Notes: a model not told the origin generated them from the sequence alone. A stretch of DNA of 64,000 nucleotides from Mariniflexile sp. TRM1-10 (GCF_003425985.1 NZ_CP022985.1:37501-101500), one strand, 5' to 3'. Shown: positions 36,640-44,635, counted from the first letter of the stretch. Translations and numbers: made by a program.

Positions 36640-36892
36640 TGCGTATGAGGTTTCCGTTAAACTTAGTTAGTAATGGTAGGTGGAAATGCTTAGGCTCTTC
36701 AGTTGTTAAGTCTGTGTATGCTACTAACGATGGTGAGTTTGTTTGTCTACCCTTTCTTAGTAACGCACTATCTACCTGCACAACCCCGTTACTCTTGTTA
36801 GTTGATTGGTTGATTGATACAAACTCAAAACTAAACGGTATGCCGTTGGTTGATAGGTAGCGCATCTGCTTTATTACATCGTTTATTATCAA
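36629..36892 (-). CDS. Small phage head-region protein
   Basis: 87 residues if started at TTG 36892, or 78 from ATG 36865. Contains QVDSALLRKGRQTNS and ends LTKFNGNLIRNEY. It lies directly before the portal gene, 48 nt after a late motif (36941-36952), so it is the first gene of the portal unit. Function unknown. Confidence 0.6.
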   Translation of the reverse strand: MIINDVIKQMRYLSTNGIPFSFEFVSINQSTNKSNGVVQVDSALLRKGRQTNSPSLVAYTDLTTEEPKHFHLPLLTKFNGNLIRNEY

Positions 36893-36940
36893 AGCTTATC
36901 TATTATTATACATACAATAGTATCAATACTGCTTTAAATG

Positions 36941-36952
36941 GTTTAAGACATG
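36941..36952 (-). promoter_or_regulatory. Late-gene motif CATGTCTTAAAC, copy 2 (portal unit)
   Basis: Exact copy, 48 nt before the TTG start of the 87-residue gene that heads the portal unit. The upstream neighbours are in the opposite direction, so this must be near a transcription start. Confidence 0.6.
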
Positions 36953-37191
36953 AAACAATCATATATCCACACGTTTAATTGTATGCCGATGCAAATACAG
37001 ATGTTAGCGGGACGGTGTCAAACGTCTTATTTCAAATTGCGAAAACTAAAGATTTAGGTTTCTTATTTGAAAATGAGCGTTTTACGTTTTTTTGATTTTA
37101 AAAAGAGTGTGGTTTTTTTGTATTTAAATATCTGTTTTTGATTTATTTAGAAACATTTTAAATTGTATAGATATTATAACTTTTTGTGCTT

Positions 37192-37216
37192 AAAAGTAGA
37201 TAATTTATCTACTTTT
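37192..37216. promoter_or_regulatory. 25-bp perfect palindrome, operator-like (copy 2)
   Basis: AAAAGTAGATAA, one central T, then TTATCTACTTTT. It lies 40 bp before the rightward 124-residue gene, within the 364-bp divergent gap 36893-37256, which otherwise shows only AT-rich sequence and the late motif. Similar to the palindrome at 32567-32591. Confidence 0.6.
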
Positions 37217-37256
37217 TTGTATATTTAAGTATTAATAACAATTAAATTATTTCTCA

Positions 37257-37631
37257 ATGAGTACAACAAAAGAAGCGCCGAAAGGCAAAGAACAACAAAA
37301 AGGAATCGCAATATTAAAACCCGTTGAAAGGGCAAAGACAAATATTGACGATGTATTAAACCCTACCGCAGAAAGTAGGTTAAAAAAGCTTGATACATTC
37401 AAGATTTTAGCAGAGAAACACAAATACTTGGTTTCAAAAAATGACGACTTACAAAAATTCATTGCTTCAAGTGATGGCATGAAAGAAAAAGTTATTTTGA
37501 AAAATTCTCAAGGGTTTGAATTTGAGGTTTCAAATTCTAGTGTTATCAATAAAGTTATTAATGTAATGGAAAATGAATTGCAACAAATTACAAGCAATTC
37601 GGAAAGGCAAGTAATTGATTTCACTATTTAA
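37257..37631 (+). CDS. Rightward phage accessory protein, unknown
   Basis: 124 residues, one of only three rightward genes in the prophage. A basic, disordered N-terminus (STTKEAPKGKEQQKGIAILK) is followed by a helical part (DTFKILAEKHKYLVSKND, then SVINKVINVMENELQQITSN). It has its own palindromic operator upstream and a terminator after it, so it is an autonomous unit inside the late operon, as expected of a moron or a small regulator. No known domain is recognised. Confidence 0.7.
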   Translation: MSTTKEAPKGKEQQKGIAILKPVERAKTNIDDVLNPTAESRLKKLDTFKILAEKHKYLVSKNDDLQKFIASSDGMKEKVILKNSQGFEFEVSNSSVINKVINVMENELQQITSNSERQVIDFTI

Positions 37632-37640
37632 TTAAATTAA

Positions 37641-37673
37641 AAATCCTGCATTTCGCAGATGCAGGATTTTTTT
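37641..37673 (+). terminator. Terminator after the 124-residue gene
   Basis: Perfect 11-bp stem AAATCCTGCAT / ATGCAGGATTT, loop TTCGCAG, followed by T run. Confidence 0.93.
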
Positions 37674-37693
37674 AACAAAAAAATTATCTCATC

Positions 37694-37921
37694 ATGACCA
37701 CACGACAAAACAATTCACGCAAATTTAACCCTTTTTTACTATCTGAACAAGTAAAAAATATACTTAAAAGTAACGGGTTTACTTCACTTTTTAATTACAA
37801 CGATTACGAGTTTTTTAAAGAAGAATGTAAAGAAGCTTTTAATAAAGCCTTAGCAATAGCAGAACGTTTTATGGCAGATGCAGACCCAAACCAAAACGAC
37901 TTAAACGACTATTTATTTTAA
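37694..37921 (+). CDS. Rightward small phage protein, unknown
   Basis: 75 residues from ATG 37694 (MTTRQNNSRKFNPFLLSEQV), predicted helical, with an acidic end (ADPNQNDLNDYLF). It follows the terminator of the 124-residue gene, with a possible read-through. The 198 bp after it contain a GGCGATTT/AAATCGCC hairpin near 38050-38073 and no gene. Confidence 0.55.
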   Translation: MTTRQNNSRKFNPFLLSEQVKNILKSNGFTSLFNYNDYEFFKEECKEAFNKALAIAERFMADADPNQNDLNDYLF

Positions 37922-38119
37922 AACTTAACAGATGAATTTTGTTAGCAGGACTTTTGAGACGACTGTATAAAAAACCTGAAAACGTCCGCCGTAAAATATG
38001 TTTTAGGGTTTAGAAAGTACACGAAGCTACTTAATATAACACTCCCAAAGGCGATTTAAAAAAAATCGCCCTTTCGGGCGGGCTAGCCACAGGACTGTGA
38101 CTTATTTAAAAAAAGCGTT

Positions 38120-38506
38120 TTATCCTATTATTAAAGTTATTCTTCCAGAAAAATTATCTCTATCAATAGTAACTTTATGACAATAAGTCGTAATAAGAAC
38201 GCCTCTATCGTTTTCGTCTTTAAAATCTAAATAAATGTCATAACAATTAGGATCCTCATCAAAAGCTATCCTTGTTATTCTATACTTGCAAAAATTCAAA
38301 AACTCTTCATCTGAACGAAAAGAAAAGCCTAACCTTCGTAAATTAGAAATTACATTAGCCTTTAATCCTTCTTCAAAAGAGTCACGAGTTTTATTAAATA
38401 ATTCATCTTCCATATATCTTGTTAGAGATATTGGTTGCTCCTTGAATTGTTTTAACCAACTATCTTTTATAGGTAAAATATCGAAATTTTTTGACAATGA
38501 ATCCAT
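38120..38506 (-). CDS. Accessory-cassette protein, unknown
   Basis: 128 residues from ATG 38506 (MDSLSKNFDILPIKDSW); this start follows the stop of the upstream gene by one base. The frame is open to 38530. Contains RISLTRYMEDEL-type charged helices and a beta-rich end (DNFSGRITLIIG). It is the last of three small genes downstream of the first 68-bp repeat; unknown, possibly an immunity or anti-defence function by location only. Confidence 0.6.
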   Translation of the reverse strand: MDSLSKNFDILPIKDSWLKQFKEQPISLTRYMEDELFNKTRDSFEEGLKANVISNLRRLGFSFRSDEEFLNFCKYRITRIAFDEDPNCYDIYLDFKDENDRGVLITTYCHKVTIDRDNFSGRITLIIG

Positions 38507-38507
38507 G

Positions 38508-38702
38508 TTAATTAAAATAAATACTATCATTTTTTATCTTATAAGAATACTCAAAGTCTAAATTCATTTTCGATAATTCAGAAATGAAGTTTTTACAACT
38601 TTCTTTTGAAATTGAAGCATAAATTACCTTTTTTCCTTTTTGGAGTTTTTCTAATAATAGTACTTTTGATTCCTCACTTTTTCCGAATCTTGCCATAATC
38701 AA
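38508..38702 (-). CDS. Small accessory-cassette protein, unknown
   Basis: 64 residues (MIMARFGKSEESKVLLLEKL...), basic. The frame starts 3 bp after the 72-residue gene and ends just before the 128-residue gene, so the three genes are one coupled unit. No recognised domain. Confidence 0.55.
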   Translation of the reverse strand: MIMARFGKSEESKVLLLEKLQKGKKVIYASISKESCKNFISELSKMNLDFEYSYKIKNDSIYFN

Positions 38703-38705
38703 TAT

Positions 38706-38924
38706 TTACAATTCGTTTAATTTCCAATAAAACCTATTTGTTATTGAAGAATATCTTTTTTCAAAAACCATATGAGGATTGTTGTTACATGGTTCAGGCA
38801 AAACACTATTTGATATTTTTAAAATAGGTTCTTGAGCAATAGGAACAAAAATCAAATCTAATTCATAAGTTTCAGGATCTGGTAAAACTTCTTTGCTTAT
38901 TAATTTGGTGTCTAGTGTAGCCAT
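38706..38924 (-). CDS. Small accessory-cassette protein with repeat-supplied start
   Basis: 72 residues from ATG 38924 (MATLDTKLISKEVLPDPETY); a TTG 24 bp upstream would add MSFFVYLG. The start codon and upstream sequence lie in the 68-bp repeat A (38921-38988), which includes TATATTTG, a Bacteroidota -7 box 3 bp before the ATG. No recognised domain. Confidence 0.6.
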   Translation of the reverse strand: MATLDTKLISKEVLPDPETYELDLIFVPIAQEPILKISNSVLPEPCNNNPHMVFEKRYSSITNRFYWKLNEL

Positions 38925-38988
38925 ACCCAAATATACAAAAAAACTCAATCAATGATACTAGGTGCGCTCATGCCGGTATTTACTTTTT
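38921..38988. repeat. 68-bp direct repeat A (copy of terminase 3' end)
   Basis: Perfect copy of 39360-39427. It contains the last codons of terminase and its stop plus the sequence up to the next gene's ATG. Here it follows the accessory gene at 38980-39363, whose last codons and stop lie inside the repeat. Confidence 0.97.
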
Positions 38989-39363
38989 GAGCGATACCAC
39001 GTCACCAATTTTGGCTAAAGAGCCTCTTGAAAACTCCATAGACATGCATTTAGAAAATAAACTCATACGGTTACAAGCAATAGAAAAATTATAAATACCT
39101 ATTTTTGAAATTAATTCACATTCTTCAGTTGTTGGAAACCTTCCTGTTAAAGCGTAAAATTTTGCAGTGTCTTTCAATGATAATGAAACATGAACTATTT
39201 CACGCAGTAAGTCATTCTCCTTTAAACCTGTTAAATATAATAAATAACAAATATCTTCTCTATACTCTGGAGGTTCTGAAGAATCTAAAAAATTTCCTAA
39301 ATACTCCCGTGCCCAACGCAGAGCAGTAATTTTTTTCAATTTTTTAATATATTTTTCTTCCAT
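38980..39363 (-). CDS. Accessory-cassette protein, unknown
   Basis: 127 residues from ATG 39363 (MEEKYIKKLKKITALRWARE). The N-terminal helices are charged; the middle shows REDICYLLYLTGLKENDLL and SLKDTAKFYALTGRFPTTEE. Both ends of the gene run into 68-bp repeats: its start is set by repeat B and its stop by repeat A. It is a single-gene cassette inserted after the terminase gene. No domain is recognised. Confidence 0.65.
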   Translation of the reverse strand: MEEKYIKKLKKITALRWAREYLGNFLDSSEPPEYREDICYLLYLTGLKENDLLREIVHVSLSLKDTAKFYALTGRFPTTEECELISKIGIYNFSIACNRMSLFSKCMSMEFSRGSLAKIGDVVSLKK

Positions 39364-39427
39364 ACCCAAATATACAAAAAAACTCAATCAATGATACTAG
39401 GTGCGCTCATGCCGGTATTTACTTTTT
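39360..39427. repeat. 68-bp direct repeat B (terminase 3' end)
   Basis: Original copy: on the minus strand it encodes the terminase C-terminal residues KVNTGMSAPSIID and stop (TGA at 39384), then a TATATTTG box and the ATG of the cassette gene. Identical to 38921-38988; the two copies are 439 bp apart. Confidence 0.97.
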
Positions 39428-41087
39428 TGTCGGCTATCATTACCCATTTTTTGCGGTAAACTAAATATTTAAAGGCGTCACTCATGTTTGTTGAAAATAA
39501 CGGGCGTTTATCCAGGGGCAATGCTTCACTGGTTTTGTCTTTATGTATGGTCGTGGTACCTTTTTTATCTTTTTTTACTTTGGTTTTGGTGAGTTCTAAA
39601 CTACTCTTAAGCTCCTTACATTGGTATTTATCAATCTTGATTTTTGGCAGCTGCTCATAATATTCTCCCAATAATTTTTTTGCAAAGCTATATTCTTCTT
39701 CCTGGGATATAGTAGCTTGATTGATACTCTCAAGCTTTACTACCCATCCGGTCGAACTACCGTCGTACTTTTCGATATGATCCTTCAGTTCTGTAGCCCA
39801 ATCGCGTTTTACTTTACTGTACTGGTTGCCGCTTCTGTCATAATACATATGCAAGAGCTTCACTTCGTGGTGCTGAAAAAAGTCGAGAAACTTTTTAGCC
39901 AGTTCTTTACTGCTTTCCGGAGCTAATGTGTAGAAATTTTTTAGACAGTAATAGTAATTTCCTGAAGGTTGCCCTATCAACATGCTGCACATATCGCCAA
40001 AATCTATTCCGCATTCGAGCGGTTTTTTGTGCTGCACATATTTTAATCCTAAGCTTACCGATTTAAATTCCTCACCAATGGCATATTTTTTATAATAGCC
40101 ATCGATAACGCCATCACTATAATAATGATGCTGGCCTAAATTCATATAGAACTTTTCCCCTTTTTTAATTTCGGGCTGGAGACTTAAAACGGCTGTTTTA
40201 AATTCTTCTGGTCCTAACGATTTTAAGGCATCAATAAAATACCCTGGTCTTAAAATATCTATATTTATTAGTGATGACGCTACGTAAAAAAATGTAGAGT
40301 CGAAACGGGCCCTTATCCAATTAGATTTCCAAATTATATATTGTTTTTTTACACGCTCAATCTGATTGTAATCTTTGAAAGTAACGGCACGATGGTAGGC
40401 TTTTTTTACTTTGTTAAGTTCGTTGGCGCAATAAAGTATTGTCTTTATTTGCTCCTTATCCATGTTTTCGGCCTGGTTTAAAATCCAATCGTAATCACCT
40501 TCAGCTATGTTTGGCATATCGGTCGTACAGGTCATGCCTCGAAAAAACGGTGAGTGGCCAAACGCCATAAAATCTCCACGCATTGCCGGTAACAACTTCT
40601 TCAGCTTTTCAAAATCATTGTTACGGCTTTCATCACTATATATATGCTGGTAACTATTCCCTGCAAGCCCCGTAGGCTGTGCTAAACTGCCGATGTTGTA
40701 GAAACACCCATTATATACCGAAATTGTGTGTTTAAACGTGCGGGGTGGCTTGTACGGGGTTTTAAAATGCTTTGGCGGCCTATCGTCGGTAACATAATGC
40801 ACACCTTCAACCCAACCTTTGCGGATCCAACCACCAATTAATGACGGAATAATATTTCTTAAAGCATTATCGTAGGTATCGCAAACAAAAGCGGCATAAT
40901 GCCCTGGCATATCTTCCATAATATCCATACTGCGTTCTGCAATGATGTCTTCGGTTTTTGCGCCACCACGGCCAATAACGCCATAAAAGTTTTTAGGCTG
41001 TATTAAATCGACGGTTTGTTTTAGCCAACTGCCAAAACGTCCTTCGACATTATCGTGTTCAAGACTTACGTGGGTTTTCGTGCTCAT
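39384..41087 (-). CDS. terL: Terminase large subunit
   Basis: 567 residues. ATPase/nuclease that packages DNA through the portal. Walker A-like GRGGAKT (residues 39-45), Walker B-like HIYSDES (148-154, Asp152 Glu153), and a C-terminal RNase H-like nuclease with LECGIDFGD (Asp near 362) and further acidic residues (LHMYYDRSG). Length is normal. The start overlaps the upstream 211-residue gene by 29 bp. The last 15 codons are duplicated downstream as repeat A. Confidence 0.9.
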   Translation of the reverse strand: MSTKTHVSLEHDNVEGRFGSWLKQTVDLIQPKNFYGVIGRGGAKTEDIIAERSMDIMEDMPGHYAAFVCDTYDNALRNIIPSLIGGWIRKGWVEGVHYVTDDRPPKHFKTPYKPPRTFKHTISVYNGCFYNIGSLAQPTGLAGNSYQHIYSDESRNNDFEKLKKLLPAMRGDFMAFGHSPFFRGMTCTTDMPNIAEGDYDWILNQAENMDKEQIKTILYCANELNKVKKAYHRAVTFKDYNQIERVKKQYIIWKSNWIRARFDSTFFYVASSLINIDILRPGYFIDALKSLGPEEFKTAVLSLQPEIKKGEKFYMNLGQHHYYSDGVIDGYYKKYAIGEEFKSVSLGLKYVQHKKPLECGIDFGDMCSMLIGQPSGNYYYCLKNFYTLAPESSKELAKKFLDFFQHHEVKLLHMYYDRSGNQYSKVKRDWATELKDHIEKYDGSSTGWVVKLESINQATISQEEEYSFAKKLLGEYYEQLPKIKIDKYQCKELKSSLELTKTKVKKDKKGTTTIHKDKTSEALPLDKRPLFSTNMSDAFKYLVYRKKWVMIADKKVNTGMSAPSIID

Positions 41088-41694
41088 TTAAAAATAATCT
41101 TACTGTTGGTAAACTGCCTGTTTCTTCTTCAAGACGCATGCGCACTTTTTCTGATATTTCTGGGAATTTCTCCAGCATTTCCTTGATTTCTTTTTTGTTT
41201 TTCTTCGGAAGACCTAAAAATTCGGTATCGATGGAATACATTTTGAAAGGTTGCTGGAAAGCACCATCGGGTATCTTGGGTGGTTCTGGCTTATCTAGGC
41301 CTTTAAGCTTGTAAATTTGAAGGTGGATTTTTGATGCATTTACCACATCTGCAGTTGTTTTAGCTAACTGTATCGCAAAAATGTAATCTTTACGTGAAGC
41401 TTCTGCCAACATATTACTCCAGGCTTCGTTACTTATCTGTTTGTCGCAATAGAAATATTCCATCGCATCGTTATAGATATTGTTTGCCAGATACCGCGAC
41501 AGTCCTTCCACTTTAATTAAATGGGAGACGATTAAGTCTTTATGTCCAAATTCGTCTATACGGTTGTACATGGCACGAACTTTATCCAAAAGCTCTAGAT
41601 ACCGAATCACTTCGGGATCTGCTTTTTCGGATGTGCCGCTTTGCAAATACTCGTATATGTGCGATAGGTTTATGTCTTCAAGTTTCAGACCCAT
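41059..41694 (-). CDS. Terminase-associated protein, unknown
   Basis: 211 residues, helical. It begins MGLKLEDINLSHIYEYLQSG and contains LIVSHLIKVEGLSRYLANNIY and VRMRLEEETGSLPTVRLF. It lies between small and large terminase genes and overlaps both (17 and 29 bp). It may be a part of the packaging complex, but no motif confirms this. Confidence 0.65.
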   Translation of the reverse strand: MGLKLEDINLSHIYEYLQSGTSEKADPEVIRYLELLDKVRAMYNRIDEFGHKDLIVSHLIKVEGLSRYLANNIYNDAMEYFYCDKQISNEAWSNMLAEASRKDYIFAIQLAKTTADVVNASKIHLQIYKLKGLDKPEPPKIPDGAFQQPFKMYSIDTEFLGLPKKNKKEIKEMLEKFPEISEKVRMRLEEETGSLPTVRLFLNEHENPRKS

Positions 41695-42190
41695 AATAAA
41701 TTTGTGCTTTTAAATCTTGAACTTTTCGCTCTTCAACTTGCTTAAAATATTGTTGCGCTGCCGTTATATTTCCTGTTTTGGCATTGTCCAGTAGTTTCTG
41801 GTTTATATCAAAATCGGCTTCCAGTTTTCCTTTTTCGTAATGATGGCGAATGGCGCTGGTTTTATCCAACCACGCTTTCATAAATGTTTTTTCGCTCATG
41901 TCTAAATACATGGCGATTTCGCGCGGGCCATAATTACACCCTGCCAATTTTTCTATGATATCTTCTGTAGATAATAATAGATCTGATTCTTCCTGAAGAA
42001 GCTTTACTTCAGCTGCAGAAAAAACATAACCACTGCTACCATCTTCAAACTCCAGGGCTAAACCAAAATCGCCATGCGCCAGTTTATCAAAACTTTTACC
42101 AATACCTAACCTATGGTAATGCGGATGGTCCTTATTTATAACCACCATGCTTTTACCTATTAGTTTTTCCAAGCGCTTATCCTTAACCAT
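41678..42190 (-). CDS. Putative terminase small subunit
   Basis: 170 residues. The C-terminal half has a helix-turn-helix-like element (YGPREIAMYLDMSEKTFMKAW, about residues 92-112) and a helical LLDNAKTGNITAAQQYFKQV segment, which is the usual layout of small terminases that bind pac/cos DNA. The N-terminal 75 residues are beta-rich (HPHYHRLGIGKSF, EFEDGSSGYVFSAAE), which is not typical and may be a separate domain. Location just before terL supports the assignment. Confidence 0.7.
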   Translation of the reverse strand: MVKDKRLEKLIGKSMVVINKDHPHYHRLGIGKSFDKLAHGDFGLALEFEDGSSGYVFSAAEVKLLQEESDLLLSTEDIIEKLAGCNYGPREIAMYLDMSEKTFMKAWLDKTSAIRHHYEKGKLEADFDINQKLLDNAKTGNITAAQQYFKQVEERKVQDLKAQIYYGSET

Positions 42191-42201
42191 TAAGCTTTTT
42201 T

Positions 42202-42528
42202 TTAGTCCAAAATTTCCCAGTCAATAGCTAAAGTGTCAGAAACACTTGGAGAATAACTTGTTATTGAATTACTTAATCCAACCAGCACTAATTGATCACG
42301 ATAATAAATAGATGCTATTTGTTTGTTTTCGTCTTCAAAAGTTCCTTGAAAATAATCTTTTACCTTTTGTGGTAACGACTGCATTTTTGGAACTACTTCA
42401 GCAGGTATCTCAGCAGGAACTTGCCTGAAAACAAACTTTTTGTCTCCACTCCAGCTACTTCTTCTAACTCTTAATCCTTCTTTTAAAGCTGTTACAGCTT
42501 CACCTAATGTTAAATTGTTTTTATCCAT
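42202..42528 (-). CDS. Tad2-like anti-Thoeris protein (DUF2829)
   Basis: 108 residues of the DUF2829/Tad2 family. Signatures are LTLGEAVTALKEGLRVRRSSW at the N-terminus (family: F/LGEALxxLKxGKxVxRxxW) and the C-terminal SDTLAIDWEILD (family: xDxLAxDWEI). Tad2 proteins sequester the cyclic ADP-ribose-type signal of Thoeris defence, preventing NAD depletion by ThsA. It is encoded between a PLD-like gene and the terminase genes, with an 8-bp overlap upstream, so it would be expressed late. Confidence 0.85.
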   Translation of the reverse strand: MDKNNLTLGEAVTALKEGLRVRRSSWSGDKKFVFRQVPAEIPAEVVPKMQSLPQKVKDYFQGTFEDENKQIASIYYRDQLVLVGLSNSITSYSPSVSDTLAIDWEILD

Positions 42529-43114
42529 TTTTTATAATTTTAGTATTAGTAAATAATTCTTTTCTAAAATCGAACACTCCTTTACTGTTTCCGAAAAGGT
42601 ATTGTTCGTATTGGGCATTTTCACTCCAGTTTCCAGAGCCTTCAATAATATAATGGTTGGTTTTTGTTTCGAGAATACAGACTTTGGCATGCACCCAGCT
42701 AAATAACACATTCACGTTTCCTCTACTTGCCGCCATACTACACAGGTTATCTATGGTTACGGGGTTTCGTTTTATCATAGAATCGGAAATTAAAAGCGTT
42801 ATTTCGTCAATAAAGCCTGTATCGTGCAACTCTATTAAAGCATTCACAACCTTACTGCCTATACTGTAGGTACTAGCATATAGGTGTTTTATTCGCTCGT
42901 ATTGGCAGACAAACGGAATAAATGTGAAAGCATTAAACGATTTCTCGGTTTGAAGAAAAAAAAACTCTTCGACTGTTGGTAACCGCTGTAAATCTTTATC
43001 TAGATTTTCTAATTTTTGAAAATGCTGCAGTAGGTATTTCGATTCAAATTTTTCTTTGAACTCCGGAGTTTCTACTGCTTGTTTTTTTTTATTTAAGTCA
43101 AAAAATTTACTCAA
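42521..43114 (-). CDS. Phospholipase D-like domain protein
   Basis: 197 residues with a single PLD-type half-site: VHAKVCILE (His142, Lys144), then EGSGNWSENAQYEQY (Gly-Ser-Gly-Asn162, Glu170). Such single-motif proteins need to dimerise to form a full active site. PLD-like phage proteins may be nucleases or phosphodiesterases. It overlaps the upstream 134-residue frame by 8 bp and Tad2 by 8 bp. Confidence 0.75.
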   Translation of the reverse strand: MSKFFDLNKKKQAVETPEFKEKFESKYLLQHFQKLENLDKDLQRLPTVEEFFFLQTEKSFNAFTFIPFVCQYERIKHLYASTYSIGSKVVNALIELHDTGFIDEITLLISDSMIKRNPVTIDNLCSMAASRGNVNVLFSWVHAKVCILETKTNHYIIEGSGNWSENAQYEQYLFGNSKGVFDFRKELFTNTKIIKNG

Positions 43115-43511
43115 AGTTATGAATGGTTTTTATGATATCCCGCTCTTCTTTCCATAGCTCAATTTTGGCTGAAAAAGCCAGTTTCTTTTCAGGATCCTTA
43201 ATTGTCTCTAATTTTCTAGAATCGCGATTTATGTAATTGACCAAATTTGACAAACGTTTAGCAGCTGTAACTTCACGCATTTTGGCTATTGTTCGTTTTA
43301 ATTTGTACACTCTAAACACCGGATGCACACCCAACACTTCTTTATGGTCCTGGTAATAGTTAAACTCATCATAAATGAGCTGATTTTCATTAAAACTATC
43401 TAAGGCCTGTTTGCCTATTTTAAACACTTCATCGTTGCCGATTTTAGGCTCTTTTAATAAATCGCCTGAAGCTGAATAAAAACAACCTATAAGTTTACCA
43501 TGGTTTGCCAA
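43107..43511 (-). CDS. Phage protein, probably the -1 frame extension of the 337-residue gene
   Basis: Frame open from the stop of the upstream gene; the only near-standard start is TTG 43511 (134 residues), with no ATG or GTG. Upstream of that TTG the frame continues with 37 good residues (VGKAYISLREQF... to ALDTY) back to the slippery site at 43625-43631. These facts suggest it is made by -1 frameshifting as a C-terminal fusion to the 337-residue protein. The body is helical and charged (KLKRTIAKMREVTAAKRL). No known domain. Confidence 0.65.
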   Translation of the reverse strand: MANHGKLIGCFYSASGDLLKEPKIGNDEVFKIGKQALDSFNENQLIYDEFNYYQDHKEVLGVHPVFRVYKLKRTIAKMREVTAAKRLSNLVNYINRDSRKLETIKDPEKKLAFSAKIELWKEERDIIKTIHNFE

Positions 43512-43600
43512 ATAGGTATCGAGGGCTATCTTTTTTTGAGCATATAGTTCTTTGAACTCACGCGGGCAATCCGCCTCGTATAGAAACGGAAACTGCTCAC

Positions 43601-43631
43601 GTAAAGAAATATATGCTTTACCTACTTTTTT
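43601..43631 (-). promoter_or_regulatory. Possible programmed -1 frameshift site
   Basis: Slippery heptamer A AAA AAG (43631-43625 on the minus strand, in frame with the 337-residue gene), followed by TAG, then a hairpin GTAAAG, 9-nt loop, CTTTAC (43621-43601). The -1 frame then runs through to the 134-residue frame. A_AAA_AAG is one of the most efficient bacterial -1 slippery sites. The stem is short (6 bp). Confidence 0.55.
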
Positions 43632-44635
43632 TCGGCTTCACTTTTAGAGGTCTCGGTATCTGTTCCTTGCTTTTTGGATTTTAAAACTTTATCGGCAACT
43701 TCATCTACTACAGTTGTGATAGATTCTATTTGCTTCATAAACACGCTGAATTTTTCATCATCAAAACCTGTTTTTTCTTGAAGTTCTTTTTTGAATTCAT
43801 CTGTTAAATCTTCTTTTTTGAATTGCTTTGAAGCCAATTCTTTTAAGATTTCATCAACTTTTGAATCTGTATCCTGATTGGCGGAACTATTTACCAACGC
43901 TGTTGCTTCCTCTAAAATAGCCTTAGCGTTTTCGTCGCTCATTTCGGTATCGTTATAAATTTCCCGTATTAATGACACTGGAGGAACTTCACCTGCAGTA
44001 ATAAGCGCTACTACTTTTTCAAATTTCTCATTTCGTTGCTTATCGGCAGCCGATCCTATAATTAACCCTATTTCAATTTTTGTACTCTCGTTACTTGAAT
44101 TAATTTTTACAGCTAACTCATCTGTTATAGGTGATTTCGATTCAATTAAAGCTTTTACTTCTGCCACAAGATCTTCATCAACTACATTTACTTGCATTTT
44201 TTTAGCAGCTTCAGTCAACACTTTATTTCCTGCCTCTTTTAATAAATGTGCTTTTATAGCAGCATCCATATCAACATTTTTAAAAGAATCTGAAGTAATG
44301 TTATGTTCTGCCAAATAGGCTTTACGCTCTTGGTTGCCTACTGGTCCTTTTGAAAATTCTGGAAAACCTTCAGGTAAACCGGAATCTGAAGCTGTGGATT
44401 TTTTATCTACAACTTTTGGCACCACCACGATTTCGGAATTTGAAATATCGAATGCTTTTTTAAGGTCGTACACCAGCTCGTTTAAACGTTGCGGGCTATA
44501 CCCTTGCTGATTATAGGACCTAACTAATCCTGGATTTGGCACGGGCGATTTCATATATAACAGTAACGCCTCGTTAAACTGATCTTCAGGTGCTTCTGGG
44601 AGCGACGCTAAAAATTTAATGACTTTGTTTCTCAT
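43622..44635 (-). CDS. Phage head-region protein (acidic, helical)
   Basis: 337 residues, acidic, ending in a charged tail (TETSKSEAEKK). N-terminal FLASLPEAPEDQFNEALLLYM, then helical repeats. It is the first gene after a terminator and a late motif (44697-44708), so it starts a unit that includes the frameshift frame, PLD, Tad2 and terminase genes. It could be a scaffold-like or head-decoration protein; no motif is seen. Confidence 0.6.
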   Translation of the reverse strand: MRNKVIKFLASLPEAPEDQFNEALLLYMKSPVPNPGLVRSYNQQGYSPQRLNELVYDLKKAFDISNSEIVVVPKVVDKKSTASDSGLPEGFPEFSKGPVGNQERKAYLAEHNITSDSFKNVDMDAAIKAHLLKEAGNKVLTEAAKKMQVNVVDEDLVAEVKALIESKSPITDELAVKINSSNESTKIEIGLIIGSAADKQRNEKFEKVVALITAGEVPPVSLIREIYNDTEMSDENAKAILEEATALVNSSANQDTDSKVDEILKELASKQFKKEDLTDEFKKELQEKTGFDDEKFSVFMKQIESITTVVDEVADKVLKSKKQGTDTETSKSEAEKK

